Under the pieces are notes generated by a model. It did no database searches and had not been told where the DNA came from. It saw nothing but the letters and a program-made list of their open reading frames with translations. A DNA stretch of 47,724 bases from Anaerovorax odorimutans (GTDB lineage: Bacteria; Bacillota; Clostridia; Peptostreptococcales; JAAYPU01), in the NCBI GenBank assembly GCA_016841185.1, contig JAENZQ010000029.1:1-47724 (forward strand), in the 5' to 3' direction. The position numbers and the translations under genes were made by a program. Each line of letters opens with the position of its first letter. The stretch's first letter is position 1. Below, one piece after another: positions 24,564 to 32,017 of this stretch.

Positions 24564-26216
24564 TTACTCATGTTCTTCATTACCAATAACAATACCCAGG
24601 TTAATGAGATCCTTTTCGAGTTCAATCACTTTATTATTGATTTCATTATACTGTTCCTGGCTTGTTTTGCTGTCTATGGCAAGACGCAGCTGATAAAGTA
24701 TAGTCTCTAACCCATTTCTAAGGTTATGGATACGATTGCTCAAACCATCTAATTCATCCAAATCAACTTTTACTTTTTCTGTTACTGCCGAAATATTTTC
24801 CACCACATGATTTAATTCATATTCCTGATCCGGATCTACAATGACACAATCATAATTCAATTTATTTTTGACTGTCCCGGCAAATGCCTCTATTGAATCC
24901 GGTTCTCCATGAACCAGGAATATAGCTTTTGGTTTATTATTAAAGTGATTTAACCATTCCAATAATCCATTCTGATCCGCATGTCCTGAAAATCCTTCTA
25001 TGTTATATATTTCCGCATTTACATGAATACTTTCCCCGAAAATTTTGACATCCTTTTCTCCGTCTTTGATTCTGCGCCCCAATGTTCCATTAGCCTGATA
25101 GCCGACAAATACAATGCTGGATTCTTTTACCCATAAATGATGTTTCAAATGATGCTTGATCCTTCCTGCATCACACATACCGCTGGCAGAAATAATAATC
25201 TTCGGCTTCGGATCATTGTTGAGGGCAATAGACTCTTCCGTAGATCTGGTAAAATGAAGATTTTTAAAATCCAAAGGATTGTCTCCGCTTAGGATATATT
25301 TTTTTGTATCTTCATCAAAGACCTGCGCATTTCCCTCAAATATTTCTGTAGCAGATGTGGCCAGCGGGCTGTCGACATAGACATGAATATCATCCAGTAC
25401 TTTTTGATATTCCTTATTATGCTCATAAAATTTGTTGAGTTCGTAAATGATTTCCTGGGTTCTGCCCACTGCAAAAGAAGGTATTACCACAGTACCTCCC
25501 CGTCCTGTGGTTCGCAGTATAATATCCATAAGTATATCAATCCTGCTTCCGGCTTCTTCATGAAGCCTATTTCCATAAGTCGTTTCCATAATCAAATAGT
25601 CCGCTTCACTGATAACCGACGGATCTCTTAATATCGGCTTATTTTTCATGCCTAAATCTCCGCTGAAAACAACCTTGGAAGTAATGTCTCCTTCTGTTAT
25701 CCAAAGCTCAACAATAGCTGAACCCAAAATATGACCTGCATCTTTAAAACGCACCCTAATTGAATCTGAAACAGTAATCATCTGGTCATATAGCACGGGT
25801 TCAAAAAATTTCATGGCGTTTACCGCATCGTCATAGGTATACAATGGTTGAACACTCTCTTTACCTGCTCTTGCCCTTTTTCTGTTTTCCCATTCGGCTT
25901 CTTTTTCATGTATATAGCCACTATCCTGAAGCATAATATTGGCCAAATCATAAGTAGCCTTCGTGCAATATATTTTCCCTTTAAATCCTCTTTTTACCAA
26001 TAAGGGAATTCGCCCGCTGTGGTCAATATGTGCATGACTGAGAAATAAATAATCAATTTCCGATGGATCAAAATCAAAAGGAAGATAATTCATCTTCTCT
26101 ATGGTTTTACCTCCCTGGAATTGCCCGCAATCCAATAAAAATTTCTGTTTTTCTGTTATTATCCTATGACAGGAACCTGTAACTGTTTTTGAACCGCCTA
26201 AAAACTTAATCTTCAA
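24564..26216 (-). CDS. Beta-CASP metallo-beta-lactamase protein (CPSF/YSH1-like RNA exonuclease family)
   Basis: This 550-residue protein has the lactamase zinc motif LSHAHIDHSG (HAHIDH at 61-66), a later KDAGHILGSAIVEL and VFSGDLGMKNKPIL. The beta-CASP block includes TYGNRLHEEAG, IPSFAVGRTQEIIYELN, ISASGMCDAGRIKHHLKHH and FSGHADQNGLLEWL. These belong to the RNA-processing branch. The C-terminal 70 residues form a charged coiled coil (LDELDGLSNRIHNLRNGLET), probably for dimerisation. The start is TTG with GGGGGTAG upstream. It lies 16 nt after the M15 peptidase gene on the same strand. RNA cleavage is inferred from the family. Confidence 0.9.
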   Translation of the reverse strand: MKIKFLGGSKTVTGSCHRIITEKQKFLLDCGQFQGGKTIEKMNYLPFDFDPSEIDYLFLSHAHIDHSGRIPLLVKRGFKGKIYCTKATYDLANIMLQDSGYIHEKEAEWENRKRARAGKESVQPLYTYDDAVNAMKFFEPVLYDQMITVSDSIRVRFKDAGHILGSAIVELWITEGDITSKVVFSGDLGMKNKPILRDPSVISEADYLIMETTYGNRLHEEAGSRIDILMDIILRTTGRGGTVVIPSFAVGRTQEIIYELNKFYEHNKEYQKVLDDIHVYVDSPLATSATEIFEGNAQVFDEDTKKYILSGDNPLDFKNLHFTRSTEESIALNNDPKPKIIISASGMCDAGRIKHHLKHHLWVKESSIVFVGYQANGTLGRRIKDGEKDVKIFGESIHVNAEIYNIEGFSGHADQNGLLEWLNHFNNKPKAIFLVHGEPDSIEAFAGTVKNKLNYDCVIVDPDQEYELNHVVENISAVTEKVKVDLDELDGLSNRIHNLRNGLETILYQLRLAIDSKTSQEQYNEINNKVIELEKDLINLGIVIGNEEHE

Positions 26217-26232
26217 AATTCTACCCCCTATT

Positions 26233-27471
26233 TCATCTTTGTATTTGATGGATTCTCCAACCCTGACTGCCGATGTATTTCATTACAACTATAATTTTCT
26301 CCTCCTTATCCTGAATTTGAACGATATATTTCCTAATATCAGATTTTTCTGATTGTTCGATACACTTTATGGATAATATTTGGAGATTCCACATTTCATT
26401 CGTATTCCGAAATCCATACAGTATATCGTCCACAATAATGGTGTCCACATGTTGATAAATTTGTTCTGCTGCTTCTCCGGTATAAAAGAGCCTTAGATTA
26501 GATAATATTTTCTCTTTGGAATTTAATTCTCTCGGATATCTTGCATAAGTCCTGCCTTGCTTTTCTACTGTTTCTTCACTGCATGGACCGATAATCTTTC
26601 CAGCCATTATAAAAGCATTCGATAAGTGTCTCACAGCCATTTCTTCTGAAATATCAGGGATATCACCTGTCATTGATACTTCTATATCCTTTTCAAAATG
26701 CTGATAATCTTTTAAGGAAATCCAATTACCTCCCCATGTCCATCCTCTGCTGACAAAAGCCTTATAACAATCATCTCCCTCAATAATCATACCCTTTCTG
26801 ACGTGATCTCTATCTAAGAACTCCTTTCCTCTTTCCGGAAGTACTTCATCCTGGTAAACGTACGGATTCTGAATCGGGTTAATATCAATTGCAACACCAA
26901 AAGAATGCTTGGATAATTCATTAGGCCTATTGGTAATCGATCGTACACATAGCGCCGATGAATTATTATCATTCATCGAAGCCTCATCTATCGCATCATA
27001 CGTATCGATAAGTTCAATTTTTTCAACGGGAAATTTTTTATCATATAATTCTTTGAATATATCAAGGATTTCCGGAGCAAGCTGCTTATGCATAATCAGT
27101 CTCCCTAAATGCGGGGCTTCATCAAAACCATAAAATGTAACGGTAATATATGCCAGATCATCAATGGAATAAGGTGCTTGCCCGGTCCACGAAACGCCTG
27201 TTATCTTCTCTTTTATTTCTTGTGGTAATGGTTCATAATGGAAAACTTCCTGAAAAGCTTCTTTATGGAGTGCTGTCTGCTCCACCTGAAAATCTTTTCC
27301 CAAGCGCTCTGTTTCATTTGAATCAGCATCAGAAGCCTCTAAAGGAACCTCAGAACCTTCAATTGGTCTGCCTGCAGCTTCAACCGTATTCTTTTCCATG
27401 CGTCCTCCTACCAGGGATGATAAGCTCACCGTAATCACCATTAAAATAATAAGAATACCTTTACCGTTCAT
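26233..27471 (-). CDS. M15 family peptidase (VanY/CwlK-like) with signal anchor
   Basis: A 412-residue exported protein with an N-terminal hydrophobic segment (ILIILMVITVSLSSLVGG). A catalytic domain in the middle has zinc ligands in KHSFGVAIDINPIQNPY (His and Asp, HxxxxxxD) and in WTWGGNWISLKDYQHFE (His). Such enzymes cut D-Ala-D-Ala or L-Ala-D-Glu bonds in peptidoglycan. The C-terminal 120 residues form an unrecognised domain of NTF2/lumazine-like size. Its ribosome site (GGAGGG) and leader are supplied by a dispersed palindromic repeat that ends at the ATG. Confidence 0.87.
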   Translation of the reverse strand: MNGKGILIILMVITVSLSSLVGGRMEKNTVEAAGRPIEGSEVPLEASDADSNETERLGKDFQVEQTALHKEAFQEVFHYEPLPQEIKEKITGVSWTGQAPYSIDDLAYITVTFYGFDEAPHLGRLIMHKQLAPEILDIFKELYDKKFPVEKIELIDTYDAIDEASMNDNNSSALCVRSITNRPNELSKHSFGVAIDINPIQNPYVYQDEVLPERGKEFLDRDHVRKGMIIEGDDCYKAFVSRGWTWGGNWISLKDYQHFEKDIEVSMTGDIPDISEEMAVRHLSNAFIMAGKIIGPCSEETVEKQGRTYARYPRELNSKEKILSNLRLFYTGEAAEQIYQHVDTIIVDDILYGFRNTNEMWNLQILSIKCIEQSEKSDIRKYIVQIQDKEEKIIVVMKYIGSQGWRIHQIQR

Positions 27472-27484
27472 GCAGCCCTCCGGC

Positions 27485-27544
27485 GGACAACCGCAAGAGC
27501 TGTCCCTACGTTCTTGTGCGGACAGCCGCGAAGGCTGCCCCTAC
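27485..27544 (-). repeat. Two direct copies of a 25-nt GC-rich palindromic repeat
   Basis: Units 27485-27509 and 27520-27544 share GGACA-CCGC-AG-CTG-CCCTAC and are separated by 10 nt. Each is itself an imperfect palindrome (GGACAGCC / GGCTGCCC). They are much more GC-rich than the surroundings. A third, degenerate copy is at 18589-18613. Confidence 0.75.
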
Positions 27545-27643
27545 TACAATTGTAACAGAATGTGACAAAGATTGCGATTATTTTGAAAAAATTGTTAGAC
27601 ATCCCTCCTAAGTTTTAGTATCATATTTATTGAGGTTTGAGTT

Positions 27644-28933
27644 ATGCAAGGTGATAAATTGAAAAAAATTATATTTATGATATTTATTATGCTCTATACG
27701 TTTTCACCGATGGTCTATGCGGCAAGTGATTCGGCATCTTCATACTCTCCTGAAAACCACTTTGTAACTGAAAAAGCAAAGGTTGTCAATATTATTTCGG
27801 ACGTCTCCAAAGAAGAATACGATACCCAAGGGTTTCAGGATTTAAAGCAGGTCGTAGAAATTCAAATTCTTTCGGGCGAATATAAAGGCCAGAATGTAAC
27901 CGTTGAAAATGACCTGAGCAATCACGCTTATTATGATATTTTCCTTGAAAAAGGAGATCGTATTACAATTGCTGTAGAAGAAGCTGTCAGTGACTACGAA
28001 ATGCCCAACATTTACATTTCCGGGTTTGAAAGAGACCGTTATGAGCTCTATATCACTATTATATTTATATTTCTCTTAATTTTTATCGGGGGAATTAAGG
28101 GAATCAAGGCTGTCTTTTCATTGGGGCTTTCTATTTCAATCATCCTTTTCCTGATCCTGCCCATGATTTTAAAAGGTTACAGCCCTATTCTTTCATCTGT
28201 ATTTGCTGCTGTCATTATAACAACATTAACACTTTTCATTATTGCAGGTATCAATATAAAATCTGTTTCTGCTATTATTGGAACAGCTTTTGGCGTTATC
28301 GTTGCCGGTATACTGGCTTACATAACAGGCTCCCTTTCTAATCTAACAGGTTTAGCCAGCCATGAAGCAAATATGCTCATGTATATTCCTCAGGATATAT
28401 CTTTTGATTACAGAGGAATCCTTTTCGCAGGTATTATCATCGGAACTCTCGGCGCTGTCATGGACATTGCCATGTCCATTGCTTCTTCTATGCATGAAAT
28501 AAGAGAAATCGAACCCAATATTTCAACAAAAAATCTTATTACAGCCGGCATCAACATCGGAAGGGATGTTATGGGAACCATGACCAATACGCTTATATTG
28601 GCCTATACCGGAACATCTATCCCCCTTATGCTGATTTTCATTGCTTATGATTATCCTCTGATTGAGATACTCAATATGGATTTGATTGCTACGGAAATCA
28701 TACGCTCCATTGCCGGAAGTATCGGTTTGGTTTTAGCTATACCCTTCACAGCAATGACTTGCGGGATTATTATCAATCATTCGGCATCCATAAAAAGACA
28801 TGAACGAATCAGAAAACTGAAAGAGGAGTATAAAGATGATTTAAGGGATATGTATGAAAAAATTAAATCAGAACCTTCTCAATCCGATTATATAAATGAT
28901 ACGCCGACTGATCCCGAGTCTTCTGAAATGTAA
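27644..28933 (+). CDS. YibE/F family membrane protein
   Basis: A 429-residue protein with an N-terminal signal/membrane segment and an extracytoplasmic beta-rich domain of about 110 residues (EIQILSGEYKGQNVTVEN). About eight membrane helices follow from residue 140 (LYITIIFIFLLIFIGGIKGIK). The family blocks are GTLGAVMDIAMSIASSMHEI and TNTLILAYTGTSIPLML. The cytoplasmic tail is charged. Function of YibE/F is unknown. The ATG has TGAGGT upstream. It is divergent from the M15 peptidase gene. Confidence 0.9.
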   Translation: MQGDKLKKIIFMIFIMLYTFSPMVYAASDSASSYSPENHFVTEKAKVVNIISDVSKEEYDTQGFQDLKQVVEIQILSGEYKGQNVTVENDLSNHAYYDIFLEKGDRITIAVEEAVSDYEMPNIYISGFERDRYELYITIIFIFLLIFIGGIKGIKAVFSLGLSISIILFLILPMILKGYSPILSSVFAAVIITTLTLFIIAGINIKSVSAIIGTAFGVIVAGILAYITGSLSNLTGLASHEANMLMYIPQDISFDYRGILFAGIIIGTLGAVMDIAMSIASSMHEIREIEPNISTKNLITAGINIGRDVMGTMTNTLILAYTGTSIPLMLIFIAYDYPLIEILNMDLIATEIIRSIAGSIGLVLAIPFTAMTCGIIINHSASIKRHERIRKLKEEYKDDLRDMYEKIKSEPSQSDYINDTPTDPESSEM

Positions 28934-28974
28934 AAAAATATTTATAGATAACTTATTCATTCAAATATAAATTA

Positions 28975-29003
28975 TTGACAAACTTTTAAAATACCATTAT
29001 ACT
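28975..29003 (+). promoter_or_regulatory. Vegetative promoter of the T-box leader
   Basis: TTGACA (28975-28980), 17 nt, TATACT (28998-29003). It is placed just upstream of the T-box RNA. Confidence 0.8.
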
Positions 29004-29021
29004 TATTTAAAATATAATTAA

Positions 29022-29272
29022 AAATGATGATAGAGAAGAGTAATATTGATTCAATGCTTTCAGAGAACCGCTTAACCTGCTGAAAAAGCGGCAACAAAGA
29101 ATTAATACGAAGTTCCCTCTGGAGTTTTTCTGTTGAAATTACAGTAGGCAGAAACGGGTTTTCCCGTTACAGGAAATGGATATATTTGTATCCTTTGAGT
29201 GGGTTTACGCCAATCAGGGTGGTAACGCGGAGCAGATGCCTCGTCCCTTTACAGGGAGAGGTTTTTTATTTT
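29022..29272 (+). ncRNA. T-box leader (tRNA-sensing riboswitch), probable Phe specifier
   Basis: The 5' part has GAGAAGAGTA (29033-29042), the stem I AGTA motif. The specifier region holds GAAGTTCCCTCTGGAG with TTC (Phe) at 29113-29115; TAC (Tyr) at 29106-29108 is the alternative. The T-box AGGGTGGTAACGCGG (29216-29230) pairs with the tRNA acceptor end. It is followed by the terminator CCTCGTCCCT / AGGGAGAGG and a T-run at 29262-29267. It presumably controls the phenylacetate-CoA ligase gene some 325 nt further on. Confidence 0.92.
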
Positions 29273-29280
29273 TATTAAGA

Positions 29281-29304
29281 AGGATACCTTAAAAAAGGTA
29301 TCCT
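29281..29304. terminator. Second hairpin after the T-box terminator
   Basis: A perfect 10-bp stem AGGATACCTT / AAGGTATCCT around AAAA. It may terminate the small gene on the minus strand; no T-run is obvious in either direction. Confidence 0.5.
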
Positions 29305-29383
29305 AATAAAAGTAACTGCTAATATTTGTTACGACTATTTTCAGAGGCAGCGCACATGTGCTTTATATGCCTTCGCTACCTTA

Positions 29384-29494
29384 TTAGTAGACTCTATTAT
29401 TAAAATACGGACACTGACAGAAAAGCACTACAAGCAGCAAGAAGAAAAATAACAAGCTGTCATCTACACCGCCTACTACACCGCAGTTAGACAT
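29384..29494 (-). CDS. 36-residue hydrophobic small protein (YjcZ-like, sporulation type)
   Basis: The ATG at 29494 has GAGGAGG 7 nt upstream, which strongly supports translation. The product starts MSNCGVVGGVDDS, has one hydrophobic run rich in Leu/Phe/Val (residues 14-26), a CQC motif and ends PYFNNRVY. Gly/Cys-rich heads followed by a single hydrophobic stretch are typical of small YjcZ-like and spore-coat-associated proteins of Firmicutes. It lies on the strand opposite to, and between, the T-box leader and the ligase gene that the T-box should control. A sigma-K-like promoter is upstream. Function is inferred only. Confidence 0.7.
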   Translation of the reverse strand: MSNCGVVGGVDDSLLFFFLLLVVLFCQCPYFNNRVY

Positions 29495-29540
29495 TTTACA
29501 TACCTCCTCAAAGATAATAAATATATTTGCTTTATATTTT

Positions 29541-29568
29541 CATAGTATGAATCATTGAATAATCATGT
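29541..29568 (-). promoter_or_regulatory. Sigma-K-like promoter of the small protein gene
   Basis: Minus strand AC, 17 nt, CATACTATG. The sigma-K consensus is AC-N17-CATANNNTA; only the last base differs. The predicted start is about 40 nt before the ATG. Confidence 0.4.
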
Positions 29569-29597
29569 GAACCTATTAAAGGAAAGGATGAAAAGTA

Positions 29598-30896
29598 TTG
29601 ATTTGGAACGAGTATTATGAATGCATGGATCGTGAAAAAATGCGGGAAGTGCAGGGAAAAAGGCTTTGCGACACCGTAGACCGAGTTTATCATAATGTCC
29701 CATTTTACAGAAAAAAAATGCAGACAATGGGGCTGGAGCCCGGAGACATAAAAGGAATCGATGATATCACAAAATTACCGTTTACAACCAAGCAGGATTT
29801 AAGAGATAACTATCCCTTCGGACTGTTTGCTGTTCCCAAAAGCGAAGTCGTCAGGGTTCATGCATCTTCAGGCACTACCGGAAAACCTACTGTTGTCGGA
29901 TATTCCAGAAAAGATATTTATACCTTTTCTGAAGTTGTAGCAAGATCACTGAATAGTTCAGGCGCTACGAGAAATGACATTGTACAGATTGCCTATGGAT
30001 ACGGCCTGTTTACAGGGGGACTGGGACTGCATTACGGAGCAGAAAAAATAGGCGCTACTGTTATTCCTATTTCAGGCGGAAACACTCAGAAACAACTGCA
30101 GCTCATGCAGGATTTCGGCAGCACGGTTATTGCCTGCACTCCTTCTTATGCATTATATCTTTCAGAGGCAATGGAAGAAGCGGGCATTTCTCCGGAAACT
30201 CTTAGTCTTAAGGCCGGTATTTTTGGAGCCGAACCCTGGACGGAAGAAATGAGACAGAATATTGAACAAAGTCTCAATATTAAAGCCTATGATATATATG
30301 GGTTGAGCGAAATTATAGGCCCCGGAGTTGCAAATGAATGTGATTACCAATGCGGTCTTCATATATGGGAAGACCATTTCGTTCCGGAAACCATTGACAC
30401 TGATACGCTTCAGCCATCAAAAAAAGGATGTATTGGAGAGTTGGTATTTACAACCATAACAAAAGAGGCACTTCCGCTTTTACGATACAGAACACGGGAT
30501 TTAACTAGATTGGATGACACAAAGTGCGAATGCGGAAGAACTGCCGTCAGGATGGAAAAATGTACAGGACGTTCGGATGACATGTTAATTATCCGGGGAG
30601 TAAATGTTTTTCCATCACAAGTGGAAAGTGTATTGCTTGAAATAGGCGAAACAAAGCCTCATTATCTTTTGATCGTTGATCGTGAAGGTGCATTGGATAC
30701 CCTTGAGATATGGGTAGAAGTAGACGATTACTATTTCTCGGATGAAATCGGAAAACTGGAAGGCCTCTCAAACAGGATAAAACATGCCGTAGAAAGCGTT
30801 TTAGGTATAAGCATAAAAATAAAGCTGGTAGAACCAAAAACCATTCAGCGGTCAGAGGGAAAAGCCCAAAGGATCATTGATAAGAGGAAAGCATAA
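29598..30896 (+). CDS. paaK: Phenylacetate-CoA ligase (aryl-acetate, AMP-forming)
   Basis: A 432-residue adenylate-forming enzyme activates phenylacetate or indoleacetate-type acids to CoA thioesters with ATP. Visible features are [15 protein letters not shown] at the start, the P-loop [47 protein letters not shown] and the C-terminal [14 protein letters not shown] with a late catalytic Lys region. The start is TTG with GGAAAGG upstream; its N-terminus matches relatives, so later ATGs are rejected. With the ACT protein it resembles the paaK-ACT half of iorAB-paaK-ACT clusters of amino-acid fermenters. No iorAB is in the window. The upstream T-box, probably for Phe, suggests control by aromatic amino-acid status. 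Confidence 0.92.
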   Translation: MIWNEYYECMDREKMREVQGKRLCDTVDRVYHNVPFYRKKMQTMGLEPGDIKGIDDITKLPFTTKQDLRDNYPFGLFAVPKSEVVRVHASSGTTGKPTVVGYSRKDIYTFSEVVARSLNSSGATRNDIVQIAYGYGLFTGGLGLHYGAEKIGATVIPISGGNTQKQLQLMQDFGSTVIACTPSYALYLSEAMEEAGISPETLSLKAGIFGAEPWTEEMRQNIEQSLNIKAYDIYGLSEIIGPGVANECDYQCGLHIWEDHFVPETIDTDTLQPSKKGCIGELVFTTITKEALPLLRYRTRDLTRLDDTKCECGRTAVRMEKCTGRSDDMLIIRGVNVFPSQVESVLLEIGETKPHYLLIVDREGALDTLEIWVEVDDYYFSDEIGKLEGLSNRIKHAVESVLGISIKIKLVEPKTIQRSEGKAQRIIDKRKA

Positions 30897-30897
30897 A

Positions 30898-30926
30898 ATT
30901 AAGATTTAGGATTTAAGATCTTAGAT
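30898..30926 (+). repeat. Heptamer array (TAAGATT)
   Basis: TTAAGATTTAGGATTTAAGA then TCTTAGAT: imperfect TAAGATT units between paaK and the ACT gene, followed by an ACAATTGACAATTAATGAAT stretch at 30944-30965. Confidence 0.45.
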
Positions 30927-31038
30927 ATGGGCTTAATAATGATGAACAATTGACAATTAATGAATTAATTTGTCTGGATAAATTTCAACTTTAATTATTT
31001 CATTATTAGATTATTAATTTAGTTACGGAGGTGTTTTT

Positions 31039-31464
31039 ATGATTATCACACAACTATCTGTTTTTCTGGAAAACAGGTCCGGAAGATTAACAGAAGTCAC
31101 AGATATATTTTCAGAAAACCAAATCAATATTTCTGCTCTCAGTATTGCAGAAACTGCTGATTATGGTGTCCTGAGAATGATTGTAGATAAGCCGGAAATA
31201 GCTGTTCGTGTTCTTAAAAAGAACGATTTATCAGTTCATACAACAGAAGTTGTCGCCGTTATTACACCGGATATTCCGGGCGCTCTCAATAAAGTAATAA
31301 AATATCTTTCGGAAGAGGAAATAAATATCGCCTATATGTATGGTTATTCCCATGAGAACAAAGCATCCATCATCATGAAAGTTAACAACCCGCAAAAAGC
31401 AGTAGAAATTTTACAAAACAAAAAAATTGAACTGATTTCTGCAAGTGATTTTTATGAAATATAA
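31039..31464 (+). CDS. Tandem ACT-domain protein
   Basis: A 141-residue protein with two ACT domains. The first starts ITQLSVFLENRSGRLTEVTDI and the second VVAVITPDIPGALNKVIKYL. ACT domains bind amino acids, and this pair would sense an aromatic amino acid. Genes of this kind follow paaK in arylpyruvate-degrading clusters. The ATG has GGAGG 8 nt upstream. There is no catalytic domain. A perfect palindrome lies 67 nt downstream. Confidence 0.9.
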   Translation: MIITQLSVFLENRSGRLTEVTDIFSENQINISALSIAETADYGVLRMIVDKPEIAVRVLKKNDLSVHTTEVVAVITPDIPGALNKVIKYLSEEEINIAYMYGYSHENKASIIMKVNNPQKAVEILQNKKIELISASDFYEI

Positions 31465-31531
31465 AATTGATTAAAGTAAGATTTTAACGGAAAAGAATAT
31501 TTATACAACAGTATTCAATTGTCTACAATCT

Positions 31532-31580
31532 AAAGGATTTGTTCCAATTGGAACAAATCCTTTCCTTAATTCTCCACTGT
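31532..31580 (-). repeat. Composite element, copy D, with a perfect 32-nt palindrome
   Basis: 31532-31563 is a perfect palindrome (AAAGGATTTGTTCC, AATT, GGAACAAATCCTTT). It is followed by CCTTAATTCTCCACTGTCAA. Read on the minus strand it is TTGACAGTGGAGAATTAAGG then AAAGG, the same core as copy C. It may also terminate the ACT gene. Confidence 0.7.
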
Positions 31581-31666
31581 CAATTTAAATTACGAAACTG
31601 CTTTTAAGTATATAATTTAATATCTCTCGACATAATGAAAATTTCTATTTAGGATAATTGATTTTA

Positions 31667-31897
31667 TTAATTATCTCTTATCTGACCATCTTTCCTTTCC
31701 CTGTCACCTGTCACCTGTTTTCTGATTGGGTGCTCATCTTTTTTGATGGCTTCCATCATTGGGTCTTTTAGAGTCTCTTTCGGCTTGCCGGTTCTCATTT
31801 TATTCTTTCTGTCTTCATAAATTTTCTCTGAGATATCTTTTATTCCCTGCCTCTGATCATAATCATTATGATTAATATAGGCACCATCTCTTGCCAC
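31667..31897 (-). CDS. Small hydrophilic protein of unknown function, repeat-encoded C-terminus
   Basis: A 76-residue charged protein starting MARDGAYINHNDYDQRQ. The GTG start has AGGAGG 7 nt upstream, which supports translation. It has no membrane segment or recognised domain; it is rich in Lys/Arg/Asp/Glu and looks partly disordered. The last 20 or so residues (KQVTGDRERKDGQIRDN) are encoded by AGGTGACAGG and GATAAGA arrays of the intergenic repeat type, so the ancestral stop was probably earlier. No function is proposed. Confidence 0.65.
   Translation of the reverse strand: MARDGAYINHNDYDQRQGIKDISEKIYEDRKNKMRTGKPKETLKDPMMEAIKKDEHPIRKQVTGDRERKDGQIRDN
31680..31722 (-). repeat. Heptamer array inside the small protein's 3' end
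   Basis: Minus strand CAGGTGACAGGTGACAGGG then AAAGGAAAGATGGTCAGATA. The heptamer AGGTGAC is perfect twice and is the same unit as in the pyrB tail. Confidence 0.65.
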
Positions 31898-32017
31898 TTT
31901 CAGCCCTCCTAATAATCTTTGATTCAGTTTTACGGTTATTGTTAAAATCTCGCCTGCCTCTTATTATCCGGCATATTAAAAAAAATATACCCCGGCCGAA
32001 AAAAAGTCTGCAATCTT

